Assembly (NCBI RefSeq): GCF_047663525.1
Contig: NC_092612.1
Coordinates: 343,501 to 407,500, forward strand
DNA: 64,000 bases
Reading direction: 5' to 3'
Source: Anas platyrhynchos
Lineage: Eukaryota > Chordata > Aves > Anseriformes > Anatidae
How positions within the stretch are numbered: the first letter of the stretch is position 1; every line of letters starts with the position of its first letter. The position numbers and the translations under genes were made by a program. This document shows positions 1 through 27,100 of this stretch, piece after piece. The notes under the pieces were generated by a model, which made no database searches, was not told the origin of the DNA, and saw only the letters and a program-made list of their open reading frames with translations.

Positions 1-3000
1 GTGATGCAGTGCTCCCACCTGGTGATGAGGCCCATCGCTTTGGATCAGATGATTGGGCAGCCGGACATCACCCCCCTGGTCTCGGTCGCCTCCTTCCCTG
101 CCGGCAAAGTGGCCGGCGTGGCTCAGGACGCCTTGGCCGCGGCCAACGGGGCTCCGGAGCTCCCCATCCTGCCTCTGAGCAGCGGCTTGGAGCAGACCAA
201 CTACAGCTGCTTCAGGTGCCTGGAGTGCAAAGAGCAGTGCAAAGACAAGGCCGGGCTGGCCGCGCATTTCCAGCAGACGGTGACCACGGGGACGACCAGC
301 AGCACGGTACGTGGCTGTGAGGGGCCCTTCTGGCACGCGGCTCGGGGGTGGCTCGCGTGAGGGGAGCAGCAGCTGGAGGAGCCGCCAGGTCTCTGGGGGG
401 CTCCGTGGGGCAGCTCTTGGGGCAAACGTGTTTCTTGTGCCCGCGTTTGCCAGCCTGCCTTGCGGATGCCTGCTGGGCAGAGCTGGCAGCGAGCTGCAGG
501 AGGAGGCGGGTGAGCGGCAGCCCCATGCTGGCCGCGGAGGCGCTCAGTGGGAGGGCAGCAGCAGGCTGGGTGTTACAGCCCTGAGAAGCACCGGGCAGCA
601 GGGCAGGGCTCTCCAGGTGCCATCTCAGCAGCTCTGCCCCTGCGTGCCTGCTGTGAGAACCACGCAGGAAGGAAAAGGTGAGAGCCAGGATCCAGTCCCT
701 GCCCAGAATCGGGGGGGTTGTTGGCAGGGGGCGCGGGGGGCAGAGCAGTGCCCGGCCTGCCAGGCAGCCCCTGCGCAGCCACGTTGCAGCCGTGGCCGCT
801 GCTTCCTCTTTCTGCTGGCCTGAAGCACAGAGTCTGGGGAAAGCAGGGAGTCTGTTTTTAATCCTGCTTCGAGAGCTAACCTTGAGCTGTGCGCTTCCTG
901 TTGTTGCCAAGACATCCTGGTGTGTTGGGCGGGCAGCACCCAGCAAATGCAGGACTGAGAGGTGACCTCTGAAAGGCAGGCAGAGCGCGCAGGCCCCCAG
1001 AGGAGCAAATGCAGTCCCACCCGGACAGCACCCTGCTCCTCCTCACCTTCCCTTCTGTCCGCCAGCTTCCTCTGCACGGGAGGAATTTGTTGTTTCCTGG
1101 AGCCTCTGATTGCTGCTGCTGCAGCCGAGGCGCTGTCTGGCCGCAGCCCTGCTATTTTGGAGCTCTGCTTTCTGCACGAAGGTCACCACGGCTCACGTGC
1201 CCGTGTGCCTGTTTCGCTGGCAGAGCCTGCAGGCAGCTGGGGGGCCGTGGAGCATTTCTGGGGCACAGGAAGCATCCTCTCACCAGGGAGGATTTCCTAT
1301 TCCCGTCCCCTCTCCTAACCCTGCTGTCGGCAGAGGGGTTGAGCTGTGTGGGATGCAGCAGTGCCAGGACCTGCTCTGGATCTCCGGGGCTGCGGCAGAA
1401 GCAGTGAGAGGGCACAGAGATCCCTGCTGGGGGCAGGGACCTTCTCCTTTATCCCAGCCCGAGGCAGGAGAGGCGGCAGGGGCTGGCCCTGGGTGGTGTT
1501 TGCCTGCAGCAGCCAGCTCAGCCCGCACTTGTGCCGTCCCTGTTCTGGGTTCTGGGCACGTTCCAAGCATGGGGCAGCTCTCAGGGAGCGGTGGGGTGGA
1601 TGCTTGGGCTCCTTGCAGGCGGCTTCTCCCTTCCAGCAGCCTCCTCAGCGGTTCCTGCGCCGTCCTTGCCCCTCGGTGCAGACCCTGCTCAGACCCGAGG
1701 GTGGCCGCAGGACTGGGGCCCAGCCTGTCCCATATCCCTCCCTCCAGGCACGGCACTTGTGTGGGCAGGGCTGGCTGCTCCTGCTGGCTCAGCCTTTGTC
1801 CTTGGCTATAAAAACCCTGCCGTGGTTATGGACCTGCTCCTCTCCTTCCTCCCCCCACCTTTGCTCTGGTTATCACGTCTTTCAGGGCAGCTTCCACTGG
1901 AGGCTCTGTCCTGTTTCCTTGAGCCCTTGCCAGCCTCCCCTCAACATCCTCGTGGCTGTGCCCTGGTGTGGAGGTGGCTGTGAAATGGGTTTGGAAGCTG
2001 GTTTGAATGAGCCCCCGCTCCCTCCTGGCAAAGTGGCTGGTGCCAGGCTGCCCTCAGCACGGTGCAGCTGGGATCCATCTGCGATGAGAAGCCTGGAAAA
2101 GGCATCTGAGCGCGGGGAACACGCTCAGCAGTCACCCAGCGAGCTGCCACAAGCAGATCATCTCCTAAAAGAGCCCTGCGCACGAGCTGCCTGCTCCCCA
2201 CGCTTTCTTTCCCGCAGCAGCACAACGAAAGGGCTGAGAAGTCCCTGCCTGCGCGGTGCGTGCCGGGCTGCAGCTCTCTGCCCTTGTCCCGCAGGTCTGC
2301 ACGACGTGCCCCATGATCATGTCCAACCGCTGCAGCTTCAACGCCCACCAGAGGATGCACAAAAACCGCCCCCCCCACGTCTGCCCCGAGTGCGGGGGGA
2401 ATTTCCTCCTCGCCAACTTCGAGACCCACCTGAAGGAGGCCTGCCTGCACTTCTCCCGGAGGGTGGGCTACAGGTAGGGCTCTGCCTCCTGCCAGGCTTC
2501 TGCTGGGGCCGAGGGTGCTGGGGGGGGGTCCCAGGGCGGGCGGGGGCCCTTCTCGGGCAGGTTTCTGGGCAGCAGATGGGGCAGGAACTTGGGGGCTCCT
2601 GCCAAGTGCTGCCTGCAGGCAGGGAGGGGCGCGCTGCCCCTGCAGCAGCCGTGGGCTCCTTGCTGCTCGTCTGCGCCTCGGCGTGCGCTGCTGTCGGTGG
2701 CTGGCTGAATCCCCCGCGCCGCCCGTCCCCTGCCTCACGCTCTCCTCCGCCCTGCAGATGTCCCAGCTGCGCTGTGGTGTTCGGCGGGGTCAACTCCATC
2801 AAGTCCCACATCCAGACCTCCCACTGCGAGGTGTTCCACAAGTGCCCCATCTGTCCCATGGCGTTCAAGTCAGCCCCCAGCGCCCACGCGCACGTTTACA
2901 CGCAGCACCCCGGCTTCAGCAACCAGCAGTCCAAGTAAGTGTTCCTTCGAGCTGGCCCCTGGCTGGGAGAACCGGGAGCAGTCCTGGTGGGTGGGCGGCT

Positions 3001-6000
3001 GGGGGAAGCGCTCAGCACCAGCACAGAGAGCTGGGACCCCCTCCTTTTACCTTCCCATCGCTTGGTGTGGGCCGGGCTGCTCCCAGGGCTGCTCCCAGGG
3101 CTGCTCCCAGGGCTGCTCCCAGCCCTCCTGCCCAGGGGCGTCCTCCACGGTTCTGGTGACCCTGGGCTGTGCTGACCGTGGCCTTTTCCTCCGGCAGAAT
3201 GATTTACAAGTGTGCGATGTGCGACACGGTCTTCACCCACAAGCCCCTGCTCTCCTCCCACTTCGACCAGCATTTGCTCAACCAGCGGGTCAGCGTCTTC
3301 AAGTGCCCGGACTGCCCGCTGCTCTTTGCCCAGAAGCGCACCATGCTGGAGCACCTCAAGGTAACGCCGTGGCCAGGCTCAGCCTCCTGGTGCCTCTCCA
3401 CTGCCCTCTTGCACCCCTCATGACCGCGATGATTCAGACCCGAGGGGAATCCCTCAGCCCCACGCTGGGGCGGAAGGAGGAGACGGCCCCGCATCGGCTG
3501 CGCGCTCACCGTCCCTCAGAGCTGTGGAGCTGTGCCCATGCCTGAGTGTCCCCTGGGGGACAAAGTCCCCGATGTGTTCCCACACCCTGATCAGGATATT
3601 GGTATTTGGCAAATACTTTTACAGGGGTGTCCTGGGGCTGGGTTATGGCTCATCCCCAACACAGCAGGGCCCGGTGTCTCCCCTCCTGCCCCGAGGCTGA
3701 GGGTCCATCTGCAGAGGGAGGCCTGGAGGGTTTCCTGCAGTGCTGGAGGAAAATCCTGGCCCCGGTCGGCTGCCAACACTCTTGTCTTTGCTTTCCAGAA
3801 CACTCATCAGCCCCAAAAACCCAAGGACGACCTGGCAAAGAAGGCGGCTGTCCTGCTCACACCAAAGCAGGAACCTGTCGAAACCCCCGTGTCCAAGATT
3901 TCGGAGGAGTCATCGTCCTCCACGGAGGAGGATGAGCCTCCCAGCTCACCAGAGCTGCGCAAGACAAAGCGGAGCCGCTTCCAGCGCAAGACAGTCAACA
4001 AGTCGAAGGGCAGCGGGTGGACGTGCGGGGTTTGCCACTCCTGGTTCCCAGAGCGTGACGAATACGTCTCCCACATGAAGAAGGATCATGGCAAGGTGAG
4101 GAGGAGGCCAGGGGCTCCAGCTCTGCCAGAGGGCCGGGCACCCAGGCTCCGTGCTGGGCCTGGAGCATTCCCTGCCTCGGTGCAGGCAGTGCTTCTCCCC
4201 CGGTACAGACCTGGTCAGGAGCCTGCCTGCTTGCTGAGGCTTCGGGGAGCTGTTACCTGTTACGGTGAACAGCAGAGAGCAGATCTTTGGTTCCCCAATG
4301 TGCAGCCGTGGGATAGGCAAGGAGAGATCGGAGGCAGTGCTGAGGCCCCACATCTGGCTTCTCTGCACAGCTGGAGAGCCTGACTCTGGTCTCAGCTCCC
4401 GGCGTGGGACCCACCCGCCTCTTTCTTTCTTACAGTCGGTGAAGAAGTTCCCGTGCCACCTGTGTGAGCGTTCCTTCTGCTCTGCTCCCAGCCTCCGGAG
4501 ACACGTGCGCGTGAATCACGAAGGGATCAAGCGCGTCTATCCCTGCAGGTACCCACGGCACCTTCTGGGTTGGGCTGAAACAGGGGGGTCTGGTTCCAAA
4601 GGGGCGAGTGGTTTCCCTGTCAAGCTGTTGTGGGGAGGATAAAGTTGCAGATGGTTGAAGCATGATGGGGATTTAACAAGGGTCTTGGAAGTCAGATGGA
4701 AAGAAGTTACTGAGGGAGGGACTGAGTTTTACTGAGTTTTATACCCTGTAGAGGAAAGCAGGTGAAAATATTTTCAGTTAGAGCAGTAAACTCGGGGGGT
4801 CAGGATGCTGGATCCAGCTGTCCTAGGGCAGCCAGGGCTCAACACACGCGCAGTCATGCTGAAGCAGGGCTGGGGCTCGGCTCCTCGCTGCAGAGCATCG
4901 CCTCAGTGCCTCCCTGCTCTGGCCCCGCAGGTACTGCACAGAGGGCAAGCGGACCTTCAGCAGCCGGCTCATCCTGGAGAAGCACATCCAGGTGCGACAC
5001 GGGATCAAGGTGACCGACCAGGCAAAGAGCCAGGAGGTCGTCATCGCCCGGATAGGGACTGGCACTACGCAGGTACGAGGTCGCTGGGGGTGCACACAGG
5101 GGCCTTGCAGAGTTCTCAGATAGGGCTGACGACAGCTCCGTGAGCCCTGATCCTGGTCACTTGTGCCTCCACACGTCCCGCAGTGCCTGGGACTGGCAGC
5201 TCCCTCCCGCTGTGAGGTCCAGTGGCTGCCGCATCGTGGCACAGTTTGTTTAGCTCCCGTCTCTGCCAGCATGGTAGGGAATGAACTTGGCTGCCTCAGC
5301 CTCTTGCTGTGTGCTGGGAGAACTCAGAGCTTGCTTGGGAGCAGTCCCAGGCTGCGTGGGGTGAAGGCACTTGGCGTGAGGGGTCAGAGCGACTCAGAGG
5401 CAGTTTGGGGGATCCCCTTGGCCGGGGTTACCAGCGGGGGCGCAGCTCCTGGGGCCAGCCAAGAGCAGTGGAGTCACTGCCCCCATTCAGCCTTTACCTG
5501 AGCAGATACCTGGAGCCCGTTGGGGAATTACTGAGCAGGTTGGGGCTCTGCTGGGAGCTGCTCGGGCCAGGCACCCACAAAACCCAACCTTTGTCCCAGG
5601 TGTCCAGCCGGAAGAGGAAGCTGTCCTCGGACGAGGGCGACTCATGCAGCGAGGAGCCTGACAGCACCACGCCTCCCTCCAAAAACCCCAAGGGCGACCG
5701 CAAGGCTCCCTTCCGCTGCCGCAAGTGCGGCTACCTCGCCAGCAGCTCGGCCGACTTCCAGGAACACATTCCCCAGCACCGGACTGACGAGAGCTCCCAC
5801 CAGTGCCGGGAGTGCGGGCTCTGCTTCACCTCCCAGGTCTCCCTCAACCGCCACCGCTTCATCACCCACAAGAAGAAGAAGGGAGCGGGCGAGATGGAGG
5901 AGCCGGGGCCCCGCAGCCCCCTTGAAGGAGGTGCCCAGCACATGGCCGATGGCAAGCTGTCCTGCAAGGTGTGCGGCCGCTGCTTTGACAGCCAGCTGAA

Positions 6001-6073
6001 CCTCAAGACGCACTTCCGCACCCACGGCATGGCCTTCATCCGTGCGAGGCAGAACGCAAGCCCTGAAAACTAG
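1..6073 (+). CDS. ZNF687: Zinc finger protein 687, 3' part of gene (8 exons, 5' end outside window)
   Basis: Nuclear C2H2 zinc-finger protein thought to act in transcription (known for ZNF687). Exons: 1-306 (partial), 2295-2473, 2758-2934, 3198-3360, 3799-4095, 4436-4548, 4931-5072, 5600-6073. All internal junctions are GT-AG and the frame is continuous, giving 616 residues to the TAG at 6071-6073. About ten C2H2-type fingers are visible, starting with one reading [13 protein letters not shown] in the first exon. Three more lie in the last exon, which ends with [18 protein letters not shown] close to the stop. Between fingers are a Ser/Glu-rich acidic stretch (exon 3799-4095) and a basic [22 protein letters not shown] stretch (exon 5600). 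Many stretches match what I remember of human ZNF687, and the convergent PI4KB neighbour supports this over the paralogue ZNF592. The N-terminal half, including the true start, is upstream of the window. Confidence 0.93.
3062..3123 (+). repeat. Short tandem repeat, 13-bp unit, in ZNF687 intron
   Basis: The 13-base unit gggctgctcccag is repeated about four times in the intron between exons 2758-2934 and 3198-3360. It is a small GC-rich minisatellite with no evident function. Confidence 0.85.
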
Positions 6074-8480
6074 GGCCCCGGTGGAGGGGTATGAGACGTG
6101 TATATAATCAGCACAGAGCAGTTTGTGAGGAGGCTGCTGGAAGCCCACCTGGGTGCCACCTTCCTCCCTCCTCCTGGGCAGCGTTTTGAGGCAGGGCTGC
6201 GTGAAGGAGCTGTGAAGAGATGCAAGCTGGCTGGTGCGCTCCGGCCCAACTCCGTGTGCCCTGCACGTGGAATCTGCTCGGCCACGGCCCTGCGAGGCTG
6301 AGTGTTCGCCCACCCCTGCTCTGTGGGCGAGAGCAGGGCGAAGGCAGAATTTCGGCTGCCTTATTGTATAGCAGATGAGGGGCAGAGTCCAAGCCGGCCA
6401 CCCTGCCCCGGGGGAAACCAAACGATCTGTTTGCTGCTCTGTTGTCACACGGGGCCACAGCTGCCCCACAGCTGGTCGCATCTGTGCGGAGGGACAGTGG
6501 CCTCCCTCGCCCAGGGACGAGGACAGGGAACGACATCTCCCCACCCTGGGCCAGTGTTGGCAAATCACAAGTCGCTGCCTCTTCTGACCTCGGCTTTCAC
6601 ACCGCCTGGACCTTGTGCTGCAGCTCAGTGGCTTTCTTCTTGTTCCCTCGTTCCCAGGAACCTCTCCCACATCCCAAGAACCAGCCCCAGCTGCGGTCAG
6701 CTGTGCTGGGAGCGGCTGTGTTGGGGTTTGCTGCTCCTCTGGGAGGGCTGGAGCAGGGCAGGACCTGGGGACCAGGGGAAGATGTCTCCACCGCCAGGCA
6801 GAGCTGTCTGTGCTGGCAGTGACGTCACAGCAGGATCCACCTTTTTTTTTTTCCTTTCCCTTTTCTATGTTGCTTATTTTGTATCTTGCTGGGAGAAGCC
6901 GATTCCAGACTGGTGGCCGCTCTCCGTTTCCGCAGAGATGCTGCTGCTGCCTGGGCCCCTCCGTGGCTCAGTCCCGGCGCTGCTCACCCGCGAGGTTGCT
7001 CTTTGCCATCGCTTGCACTAACTCGAGCCGGCGCTGGCGTCAGCGTGCTGGTTTTGCACCAAGGGACGGCTGCACAAGGCCCCAGCCTGTGGCCTTTCAC
7101 GGGGAGGAGTCAGCACTGGGAAACAAGCAAACAGAAGCCTCTCGACAAGCTCAGAGCGAGCCCTGGTGGCGTGGGCCACCCCAGCAGCGCTGCACCGAGT
7201 CTGTTCCTCGGAGCCCAGGGAGGTTTCGGGGCTCTCCCTGGGCCCCATCCTGGATCTGGGCCGGCAGCGGCTGCTTGCCAAGCCAAGGGGCCGAGGAGGG
7301 GAAGCTGCTGCCACCGCGCTGATGGGGAAAGCTTTTGCCTGGCTTTTCCAAGGGGCGATGCCATCACCCGGTGCTGCCATCCCAGCACCCAGGGCTTTGC
7401 TACTGCCCGGCCCGCAGCGGGGGCTCGGCCGTGTTCGCTGCTCCTCTTCCACACAACGCCCGCAGCTCCTGGCATGGCCGAGCTCCCCCGAGGCCGCGGG
7501 GAACCACGTCCAGTGTGTGCGGGAGCCTGGCCCCGCGGTGCAGCCCGGCCGTGGTGGGGGCTCACCTGTGCGGGGCTGTCGCTGCATCTCCCCCCCCCCC
7601 CCCGCCCTGTGACCTTCGGGGAAGGAGAAAAACAGCCAGAAAAGAGACTTCCTACTTGTTCTGTTTGTTTAGCGCCTGTGCTTGGGGTAGGGTGTTTGTG
7701 TGAGTAATTATTTCAGTAACTTAACTTTGGGCTCCTTATTTCCTTGTGAATAACATCTAACACGCTGTGTAAAGTTGTATCATACACTAAAAGTGACAAA
7801 AAACTACTGTTGTGATTTGGGTTGCTTTTTTTTTTTTTTTTTTAGTTTTTATGTTCTGGGGTGGGGAAAGATGGTTTGCTGGGGTTGGTTTCTGGTGTTT
7901 TTGTTTTTTTTTTTTGTTGTTGTTGTTTTGTTTTGTTTTGTTGTTTCAGGTGCAAGGAGGGGGTTAATCCTCCCCCTTGCTGCAGGTGGATTCAACTGAA
8001 CGGCACACACGGAAGGGGGGGGGGGGGGAGGCTTTTTAAAAATAAAAGAGAAAATAAATTAGCAGTTCCCACAGCCCCCAGGCCAGTCCCCCCTCCTGGC
8101 AGGGGGCCTCTTTGCCTCCCCAACCCCGTCGACCACGTTGTCGTTTCCTCCATCGTCGTCTCCCCGACCCCTCTCAGCTGTAGCACGTGGGGCTGTGAAC
8201 GTGTAAATGATGTTTAATAATAGAGAAGAACCTAAAGTTTCTACGAGTTTTAGAGGAAGGAAACAAAACAAATTGCTTTGTAATCTCTTGGTTTTCACGC
8301 ACTTCAGTGCCTTTAGATCAACTTCTGTTAAAGCGTGGGGGCGGGGGGGCGTCTGTACACTTGTTTTTAGGGGTTGTGACCTGATTATGCTACATTAAAA
8401 CTACGGGCACTGCAAGAGGCTCTCAGGTATCCTTTATTCTTGTAGTAATAATGCAATTAAACTTTTAGTGGTTTAACCCC
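6074..8480 (+). other. ZNF687: ZNF687 3' untranslated region (inferred)
   Basis: About 2.4 kb of non-coding sequence after the ZNF687 stop with no other gene visible. It contains several homopolymer runs: T at 6841-6851 and 7826-7843, a T/TTG-rich tract near 7898-7943, C at 7590-7604 and G near 8017-8028. The extent is inferred from the polyadenylation-type hexamers near 8394 and 8456. Confidence 0.65.
8394..8461 (+). terminator. Candidate ZNF687 polyadenylation signals
   Basis: ATTAAA hexamers occur at 8394-8399 and 8456-8461 on the plus strand, the second followed by GT-rich sequence (tgtgcctgtgtta). These are the last good signals before the opposing PI4KB 3' end. An earlier A-rich AATAAA cluster at about 8041-8058 may be an alternative site. 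cDNA evidence would be needed to choose among them. Confidence 0.5.
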
Positions 8481-8489
8481 TGCTGTGCC

Positions 8490-10202
8490 TGTGTTACTTA
8501 CGTGGCCCCACAAGGGCTCCAGTGGCTGCCTGCTGCTCTCCTGCCTGCTGCGGCCAGCAGTGGTCCTGCCCCGCAGTGGGGTCCCCCCCGCCCCCGCCTG
8601 CCTCCCCCGAGGGGCCTTGGGCTGCCCTGAGCACCCCCCCCCCCCCCCAGCAGCCCCCAAGCTGGGGGGGGTCTGTCAATGGTGGTGGTCCCCTGCATAA
8701 GCTCAGGGGCCCAGTGGCCTTCCCCAGCCCTGGGCACCTCCTGGCCATTGGATCCCAGCATTTTAAAATAGAATTTTCTGGTTTTTAATGCTAAATAATC
8801 AACATGACAAATAATTAGTGCTAAACAAACAGACTCAGGACGTCGGAGGCTACACACCGGTGCACTGGGCAAGGGAACGGCACCCGGAGCTACGGACATG
8901 GGGTGGGGATGGGGGGGAACAGCTGGTGGGGCTTCGCCTTCTGACCAGCAGGACGGGCCGGGGGCGGGGCAGGGGGGCGCTGAGCTCAGACCAAAGAACC
9001 GGGGCCAGGGGAGCGGCCAGGCTGCGGGTGCCCTTCCCGGAGCCTGCTGCGGTTACGGCCTCAGCGCAGGAATCCCCTTCTCCTTCGGGCCTTCCCGGGG
9101 TGCCTGCTCCATCCTCCCGCAGGTTCCCCCACCCCAAGCTGTGCCCGGCAAGCTCTGGCCCGGTTTGGGGGGAGCCAGGGCAGCACCGGGCACTTTGCTC
9201 CTGCCCCTTCCCTGTCCCATTGCTTCTGGTGAAACCCTCCGCAGGGCTCCCCGGAGGAACCCGCCTTTGCCAGCTGTGTCCCGGCACTCAGCGTGGGGCA
9301 CAGCAGACGTTACTGCAACAGGGAGGGCAAAAGCTTCACAGTCCCAAATCGCTGGAACAGAGTCAAAACAAAACAAAAAAAAAAGGAAAGAAAGAAAGAA
9401 AAGGTGCTCAAAAGGAGCACGAGGCAATGCAGACGCCCCAGGTGAGCGCCAGCCTCAGTGAACCCCAACCTTGACGTACCGGTGGTGGGCGATGGGGCAG
9501 GTGCCACGGGCCGAGGCAGGAGCAGTGACCTATGTGCAGTGGTACAACAGGACCCTCACCCCACAAGGTGGGGGGGACGGGGTTGTGAGACACAAAGAAA
9601 GGGGCTGAATAACGCAGAGGCTGCAGTAGGGGAACATGCAGGGCAGGGGCCGTTGAGATTCCGCTCCGCTGCATTCAAGTGGTACCAGCTCAAGTCACAT
9701 CAGACGCTGAAGGGTGGGGTCGGTCCCTGTTCCCCCCCTTCCACCCCCAGCTCCTAAACATTTCCGAGATTGTGGGAGCATTCACAGGGCACCAACAGGT
9801 GTAATACTGATGGGAGGAAGAGGTGGCTGCATGAGGTCTGGAGCTAACCCAATGTCCTGAGGCCCTTTGCTGGCTTTTGCCTGGCCATCACCAGACTCGG
9901 CGGGCGCATCACATCAATGGTTACCGCATCATCCTTTATGCTTTGATTTTTCACAGGTAGGACTTTTTTTTCTTGCTTTAACTGCTTGGTTTTGTCTTGT
10001 TTCTTTGCTTTGTTTGTTTTTTTGTGTTTTTTTTTTTTTGAGAGTCTGGCAAAAAAACAACCATCCCCAGGAAGATGCTGAGACTCAGCATACTTTTACC
10101 ATTGAGGCCCAAGACCTCTTCCCCGGAGAGGGCGAAGCTCAGGCCCAGGCTGGGCGCCACGGTGGGCGAGGAGCTGTTCTGGGAGCGGGCGGCCCGCTGC
10201 CA
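8490..10202 (-). other. PI4KB: PI4KB 3' UTR and convergent intergenic zone
   Basis: Non-coding sequence downstream of the PI4KB stop. On the minus strand an ATTAAA signal lies at 8784-8789 and an AATAAA at 8433-8438. If the first is used, the PI4KB and ZNF687 transcripts end about 300 bases apart. If the second is used, the two 3' ends overlap. Poly-T/poly-A tracts (10021-10040, 9379-9385) and a C run at 8634-8648 are present. No other gene is seen. Confidence 0.55.
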
Positions 10203-24120
<13,918 letters not shown>

Positions 24121-27100
24121 AGCAGCGGTGGGTCTGCACGCTTCAGAGCTGAAAAAAAAGACAAAAAGGAGTCAGGGACGCAGGCTGTGTGGGATAGAGC
24201 TTCTAGGCTGAAGGTGGGAAAGCAGCAATCCAGTCTGGGACGCACATCTGGGACAAACCTTTCCAAAAAGGCTTTGTCTAGGCAGGATGGACCCAGGTGG
24301 CCAACCCAAAATGGGAATGCCGAGGTGGCTGCTGGGGTTCTAATGGTCTTACTGGTACCCCTGCCACCCAGGCCTGAAAGAGCTGCAAACATCCATCAGC
24401 CACTACAACAAATTCCCCTGTTACCATGACAATAAAAAAACTGAGCAAGCCAAAAAGAGAGGGGGAAAAAAAACCATAACCACATCACCAGGTTGCTTTC
24501 TGTACGCCACGAAAGGAACCCCGCGATGCTGTGTGGCCACCTGGGGGATTAGAGGGTCCCCGGCCGGGTTTATCCCGTGTGAAGGCTTTACCCTGCATGA
24601 AGCTTTCACCTTCACCTCCCCTCTGGGACAGATGCCGACAGCACCGACGGGGTGCTCTGAGGGTGAAATTCCCCGACCGTCCTGGCCAGCGCGCGCAGCT
24701 CCAGAGCAAGATCCAAGGTTTCGTCGTGGCCCTGTTTTCAAAGTCCAGGCACTAATGCCCAGATTACGCATCCTTGCCAATGATCAGCGCTTAATTGCGC
24801 TTTAAAAGTAAGATAAATGCAGGACTGAACACGCTTCCTGGTTTCCCATCTCGATAAGAAGAGCAGCCGCGCACCTCTATGGATAGCCAGCAAGAATAAA
24901 GAAGGCCAGTGCCAAGTGAAATCGCCCTCTAAAAATAAAATAAGGCACCCCATTCACTCCAACATCATTACTGCGGCTCTGACTGCTTCCCTTTATTGCT
25001 CACACGATCCAACAAGACAGCTCGTGATCAGCAGCAGGGCACAATGCCTTTTACAAATGTTAAGCGCTGCAAGCAGATTGCCAATTCCCTCCTGCTTTTC
25101 ATGTCCAGCACGGTGGAAAAAACGACGGTCTTTGGAAGAGAAGTTCACCGAGCAATTTTCTGCCTCTGCTCGCCCCGCAGCCCCCAGCCCCGATTTTGCC
25201 ACAGAAACCGTGCCAGCAGGTCCTTGCAGCAAGGCTCTTCCCCGCTCGTTTAATGCCCTTGTTTTATCTGCTTATTTGTGCAGGCGATTACAGCTCCAGC
25301 CCCGGCCTGCAGCACAACCCCTCGAGGACGAGCGCTCCACAGCAAATGCTGGCTCCCGGGGCTGCGGCGCCTCGTTACTCCCAGCACAATTCCTTCTGGG
25401 ACCACCGGCAGTGGGGACGCCGCTTTATGCCGCGCCACCTCCCTGGCAGGCTAATTAATTAGGGCAGCAGCGCGCCGGGACGAGCGGCCAAGGCCGCTAT
25501 CTGGGTCAGTGCCGGCGCCGTGGCGAGTGGAAACACCAGCAGCACACCCAGGTGCACGCGCTGGCTTCCAGGGACCAGCTTCCTCCTCTTGTTTTAGAAG
25601 CACTTACGCCCTAACGAGGCAGTGAAAGAGCCTGACCAAAGTTCAGCACTTTGAATTAATATGAATAACATCTTTCACTCGGCCCGCACAGCAGCACTGC
25701 ACAACATTTTCCTCTGTGCTTGCCATTCCCTTTGGTCCAAATCCCACATGCTTCAAATATTTGTGGTCATTAGATCCTAAAGACCCTGCGAGCACAAGGA
25801 AGTTGTTTTTCCTTCTCGGTGAGTCCAGCACTGCCCCACGAGAGCCCACACGATGCAATTTTTAAATGAGCACTGCACCAGCGAAGAGGAGAGCCTTCAG
25901 CACGACCCGGGCAGGGGTCCCCTTGCCAGCTTTGCCCCTTTCTTCTTCCTTCTCGTTTGACCCCCTGGGCAGGATGTAAACCCGCTCTGTGGGTGATCCT
26001 GTGAAGGTTCAGCAAAACACCGGGCAAGAGGCAACCCTGCCCTCCCTCCTACCGACCACGGAGGGGCCCGAGGGGCACAGGAGGCCTCGTCCCAACCCCC
26101 AGGAGAAAGAATATTTACATTCTCCTTATTTCTGTATCCTGGCAGCCTCAGACAGGCAGAAGCCCCGGGTCTCTGCCGCACCGGCTGGCTGCAGTTCTGG
26201 ATGTCAAACCCCCACGGAACAGGCTGGGTCCGAGTTGGCATCTAAACCAGGCTCACACAATTTCTCTCAATGCTTTCGAGGCACCTGTGCTTCAAAACGC
26301 AGTCGCTGCCAGCGCTGACTTTCCCACGGCCAGCCCAAAGTCCCAAATTCTTCTTCCAGGTTGATCGGGAACGTGACGCTCGCTCCGCCGCCGCCCCGCA
26401 GTGCTTTGCGCTGACGAAGGGACAGCCCGGCAGAGATTTGTAACTGCTGAGTGGGTTAAACTTGGATTAAGGACCTACGCAAGATAAATCCACCCACGGG
26501 CCTGCAGGGTTACCTCGGCACCACGGGCACGGCTGCGGAGCCAGCGCGCCGCGGTTTTGTTTTGCTCTTCAGCCCCCCCGGCACTTCCACACCCGGCTCC
26601 TCCAGCGACATCCTGGCAGCGGGGCCGTTTGGAGCCTGCCCAGGACACAGCCCCGCTCCCAAATCCCCGGCGAGGGACTCCCCTCCCTGCCTCCTGCATT
26701 TCTCTGCGAGTCGCACCACCCTTTGCCAAACGTGCTATTTACCTCCCTCCGCAGCTCGGCGTGGCTCCCCGCTTCCAAAGCGCCGCTCTCAACGGGGCCA
26801 CAAATCCCATCGGCTACACACAATGAAGCAACGCAGGCTGGAAAACAGGCTGAGCTGAATTCATGTGGCTCATCCTCCACCCACAGCCATAACGGGCCAA
26901 GTTTCTCCCTGGCGGAACTGCACCGAAGTGATTAAACACGAAATAAAGGGAAGCCCCCGTTAGCACAGAAACTGGAGGAGGCAGCGGCACGTCGCTGGAG
27001 CAATTCGAGCGCGCAGCTCCTTCAAGGAGCGACAAAAGCGAAGGGAGATCTCCTGGAACAGAGCTGTGGCTTTACAGGAAAGAAAAGTCTCCCTCCTGCC

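Noticed and set aside
1346-2938. 530-codon plus-strand open frame overlapping ZNF687
   Set aside because: Most of it is intron; only its ends coincide with the true exon at 2758-2934. The spliced exons give the conserved protein.
1-6073. Assignment to ZNF592, a close ZNF687 paralogue
   Set aside because: The PI4KB-RFX5-SELENBP1 neighbourhood is that of ZNF687, and the C-terminal sequence fits ZNF687.
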